Assembly (NCBI GenBank): GCA_016928975.1
Contig: JAFGJR010000041.1
Span: 1-62,753, forward strand
Reading direction: 5' to 3'
DNA from: Sedimentisphaerales bacterium
GTDB taxonomy: Bacteria; Planctomycetota; Phycisphaerae; Sedimentisphaerales; SG8-4
DNA: 62,753 bases
This document shows, piece after piece, positions 61,808 through 62,753 of this stretch. Both the position numbers and the translations under genes were made by a program. Each line of letters starts with the position of its first letter. The first letter of the stretch is position 1. The notes beneath the pieces were generated by a model. It searched no databases. It had not been told where the DNA came from and saw nothing but the letters and a program-made list of their open reading frames with translations.

Positions 61808-61846
61808 GTTGGCAAGAGGCCGTTCTGGGGCACAACAGTTGCCAAC
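61808..61846 (+). terminator. Hairpin after the propeller lipoprotein gene
   Basis: GTTGGCAA and TTGCCAAC form a perfect 8-bp stem with a 23-nt loop. It starts 4 bp after the stop codon and has no T-run. Confidence 0.4.
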
Positions 61847-62038
61847 AGGGGACCTTTGGGGATCACACGTACACGTTTCACATTCTGGGAATTCCGTGGC
61901 CATGTTCCTCAAGCCGGCGTAGCGCCGATGGCGCTTCAGTCATTCCTTTTGGTCCGACTGTTGACGCACGAGGCGGGGGTATAGTGGTTTGCGGCTGGGA
62001 GAAATCAGCCGAAATGGGAATCTGAAACACTGAGATTT

Positions 62039-62123
62039 CAAACGCTTCGGTCGAAACGGTCAGGTTTCAACCCATGAAGCGTTTGGAAGGCTGGGTGCTC
62101 TTTGTCTGTACGCAAAGAGCACC
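62039..62123. repeat. Two nested and adjoining hairpins
   Basis: CAAACGCTTC/GAAGCGTTTG (62039-62048 and 62076-62085) flank a GAAACGGTCAGGTTTC mini-stem. GGTGCTCTTTG/CAAAGAGCACC (62094-62104 and 62113-62123) follows as a perfect 11-bp stem with an 8-nt loop. Confidence 0.6.
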
Positions 62124-62332
62124 GGTGCTTTTCTCGTGTCGGCGATCAGACTCTTGCGGAGATTCACCCTGGCACGAGAAACGCCGGGCCTTGCGTCACT
62201 CGGCTACAGAGGGCACCGCTTCGCTTCCACGTTCCCGGTGGGCACTGACCGGCCTTGACCAAACGTGGTTACGGCGGCGCTCTTTCTGTTGGGCCGGCCG
62301 CGAGACGATGGAGAGGATTTCCATGCGCCTTT

Positions 62333-62431
62333 GAATGGTCAAATGAAATGGCCATGTACGACCCGGGCGCTTGCGCACCCGCCGCACACCCTACCCGGTG
62401 CAGGTGGATGAGCCATTTCATTTATCCATTC
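62333..62431. repeat. 99-bp imperfect palindromic element
   Basis: The 20-bp arms GAATGGTCAAATGAAATGGC and GCCATTTCATTTATCCATTC match at 18 of 20 positions as an inverted repeat. Flanking GCGCCTTT and AACGCCCGG suggest a slightly longer, weaker stem. The 59-bp centre contains CCCGGGCGCTTGCGC. It is the shape of a MITE or REP-like element. Confidence 0.6.
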
Positions 62432-62445
62432 AACGCCCGGTAGGA

Positions 62446-62482
62446 CCGGGGACCCTGCCCCCGGACCTCTGGCATTTTGCGC
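62446..62482. repeat. CCGGGGAC...GGCATTT box, copy 2
   Basis: CCGGGGACCCTGCCCCCGGACCTCTGGCATTTTGCGCT, read in parts, repeats the order of the box at 3864-3901 (core GGGGAC, CCCCGGACC, CTGGCATTTT, CGCT). Confidence 0.6.
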
Positions 62483-62753
62483 TCCCCGCCGGGGCGGGGA
62501 CAAGTTTGGGCGAATGGCATGGCATCCGCCCCGTTCGTAGTGACGCCGTGAGGCCTTTCAGTAGCATGGGCGTCTCGCCCATGAAGGGCAGTCACCGGCG
62601 AAGCGTGCCCTCGCGAAGGCGGGGGATGCCCGTGCTACGGATGCCCTGGCGGGCACACGACGAACACGCCCGCCGGCGGCCCACGGGGAGCACACAGAAT
62701 TGCCGGTCCCTTAGCCCTTGCGGGACAGGCATTTATGAGAGAAATGCAGCGGA

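Larger units (their letters stand above)
61804..62753. other. Repeat-dense end of the window, no gene
   Basis: Almost 950 bp contain no supported gene. In order there is a GTTGGCAA/TTGCCAAC hairpin (61808-61846), CAAACGCTTC/GAAGCGTTTG (62039-62085), an 11-bp perfect hairpin GGTGCTCTTTG/CAAAGAGCACC (62094-62123), a long palindromic element (62333-62431), a second CCGGGGAC box (62446-62482), and GTAGCATGGGCGTCTCGCCCATG (about 62561-62583). This is a repeat sink rather than gene sequence. Confidence 0.6.

Overview
The window looks like chromosomal DNA of a planctomycete, probably of the Phycisphaerae/Sedimentisphaerales type (inference). The support is high-GC coding DNA, a pseudopilin with an [10 protein letters not shown] leader, very large secreted LamG/PA14 and PPC/CARDB proteins, dockerin-like DxDxDG repeats, many secreted polysaccharide-active enzymes, an ECF sigma operon and a very high load of dispersed palindromic repeats. 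I found no rRNA, tRNA, CRISPR array or complete transposase gene.

Layout. 1-1.8 kb: C-terminal part of a sodium:solute symporter and a small membrane partner. 1.9-7.5 kb: kdsB (CMP-KDO synthesis), an apparently inserted FRG-domain gene, a divergent CTP synthase, a coiled-coil lipoprotein and an MTA phosphorylase-like gene. 7.8-17.8 kb: a 1356-residue secreted protein, a TIGR04076-type protein, a secreted sugar-dehydrogenase-fold protein and a secreted protein of unknown function. 17.8-24.3 kb: queG, coaD, an orphan BrnA-like ORF, an ankyrin lipoprotein, a GH28-like enzyme and a DUF2268 protease-like protein. 24.5-28.5 kb: a c-di-AMP (ydaO) riboswitch in front of a KimA-like potassium transporter and a second APC permease. 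28.7-32.7 kb: GH26, a ParA-CBM48 fusion and a ParE/antitoxin pair. 32.8-43.5 kb: two paralogous LamG/PA14 proteins, a 5'-truncated DUF362-dockerin gene, a pseudopilin, a GIY-YIG nuclease inside a repeat-bounded element and a GH27 alpha-galactosidase. 43.8-50 kb: an apparently autoregulated membrane protein/winged-helix operon, a GyrI-like secreted protein, then dnaN-dciA-gyrB. 50-53.2 kb: an ECF sigma/anti-sigma operon with two secreted paralogues. 53.4-58.6 kb: a TPR lipoprotein, GH28, tagaturonate epimerase (uxaE) and a GH5-like enzyme. 58.7-62.7 kb: a methyltransferase, a 39-residue-repeat propeller lipoprotein and a repeat-dense end.

Together the secreted enzymes (GH28 twice, GH5, GH26, GH27), UxaE and the symporter suggest a plant or algal polysaccharide degrader that uses galacturonate. 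The most unusual signals are: (i) dispersed repeats inserted in frame inside at least four protein genes (kdsB, MTA phosphorylase, queG, anti-sigma) without breaking them; (ii) a 362-bp element made of a GIY-YIG gene between hairpin-bearing terminal inverted repeats, with two ORF-less relatives nearby; (iii) a ParA ATPase fused to a glycogen-binding domain; (iv) a CTP synthase whose glutaminase triad lacks the expected Glu; (v) several genes with a TATAAT-like box about 7 nt before the ATG, suggesting leaderless transcripts. All calls are from reading the sequence; no database search was run.
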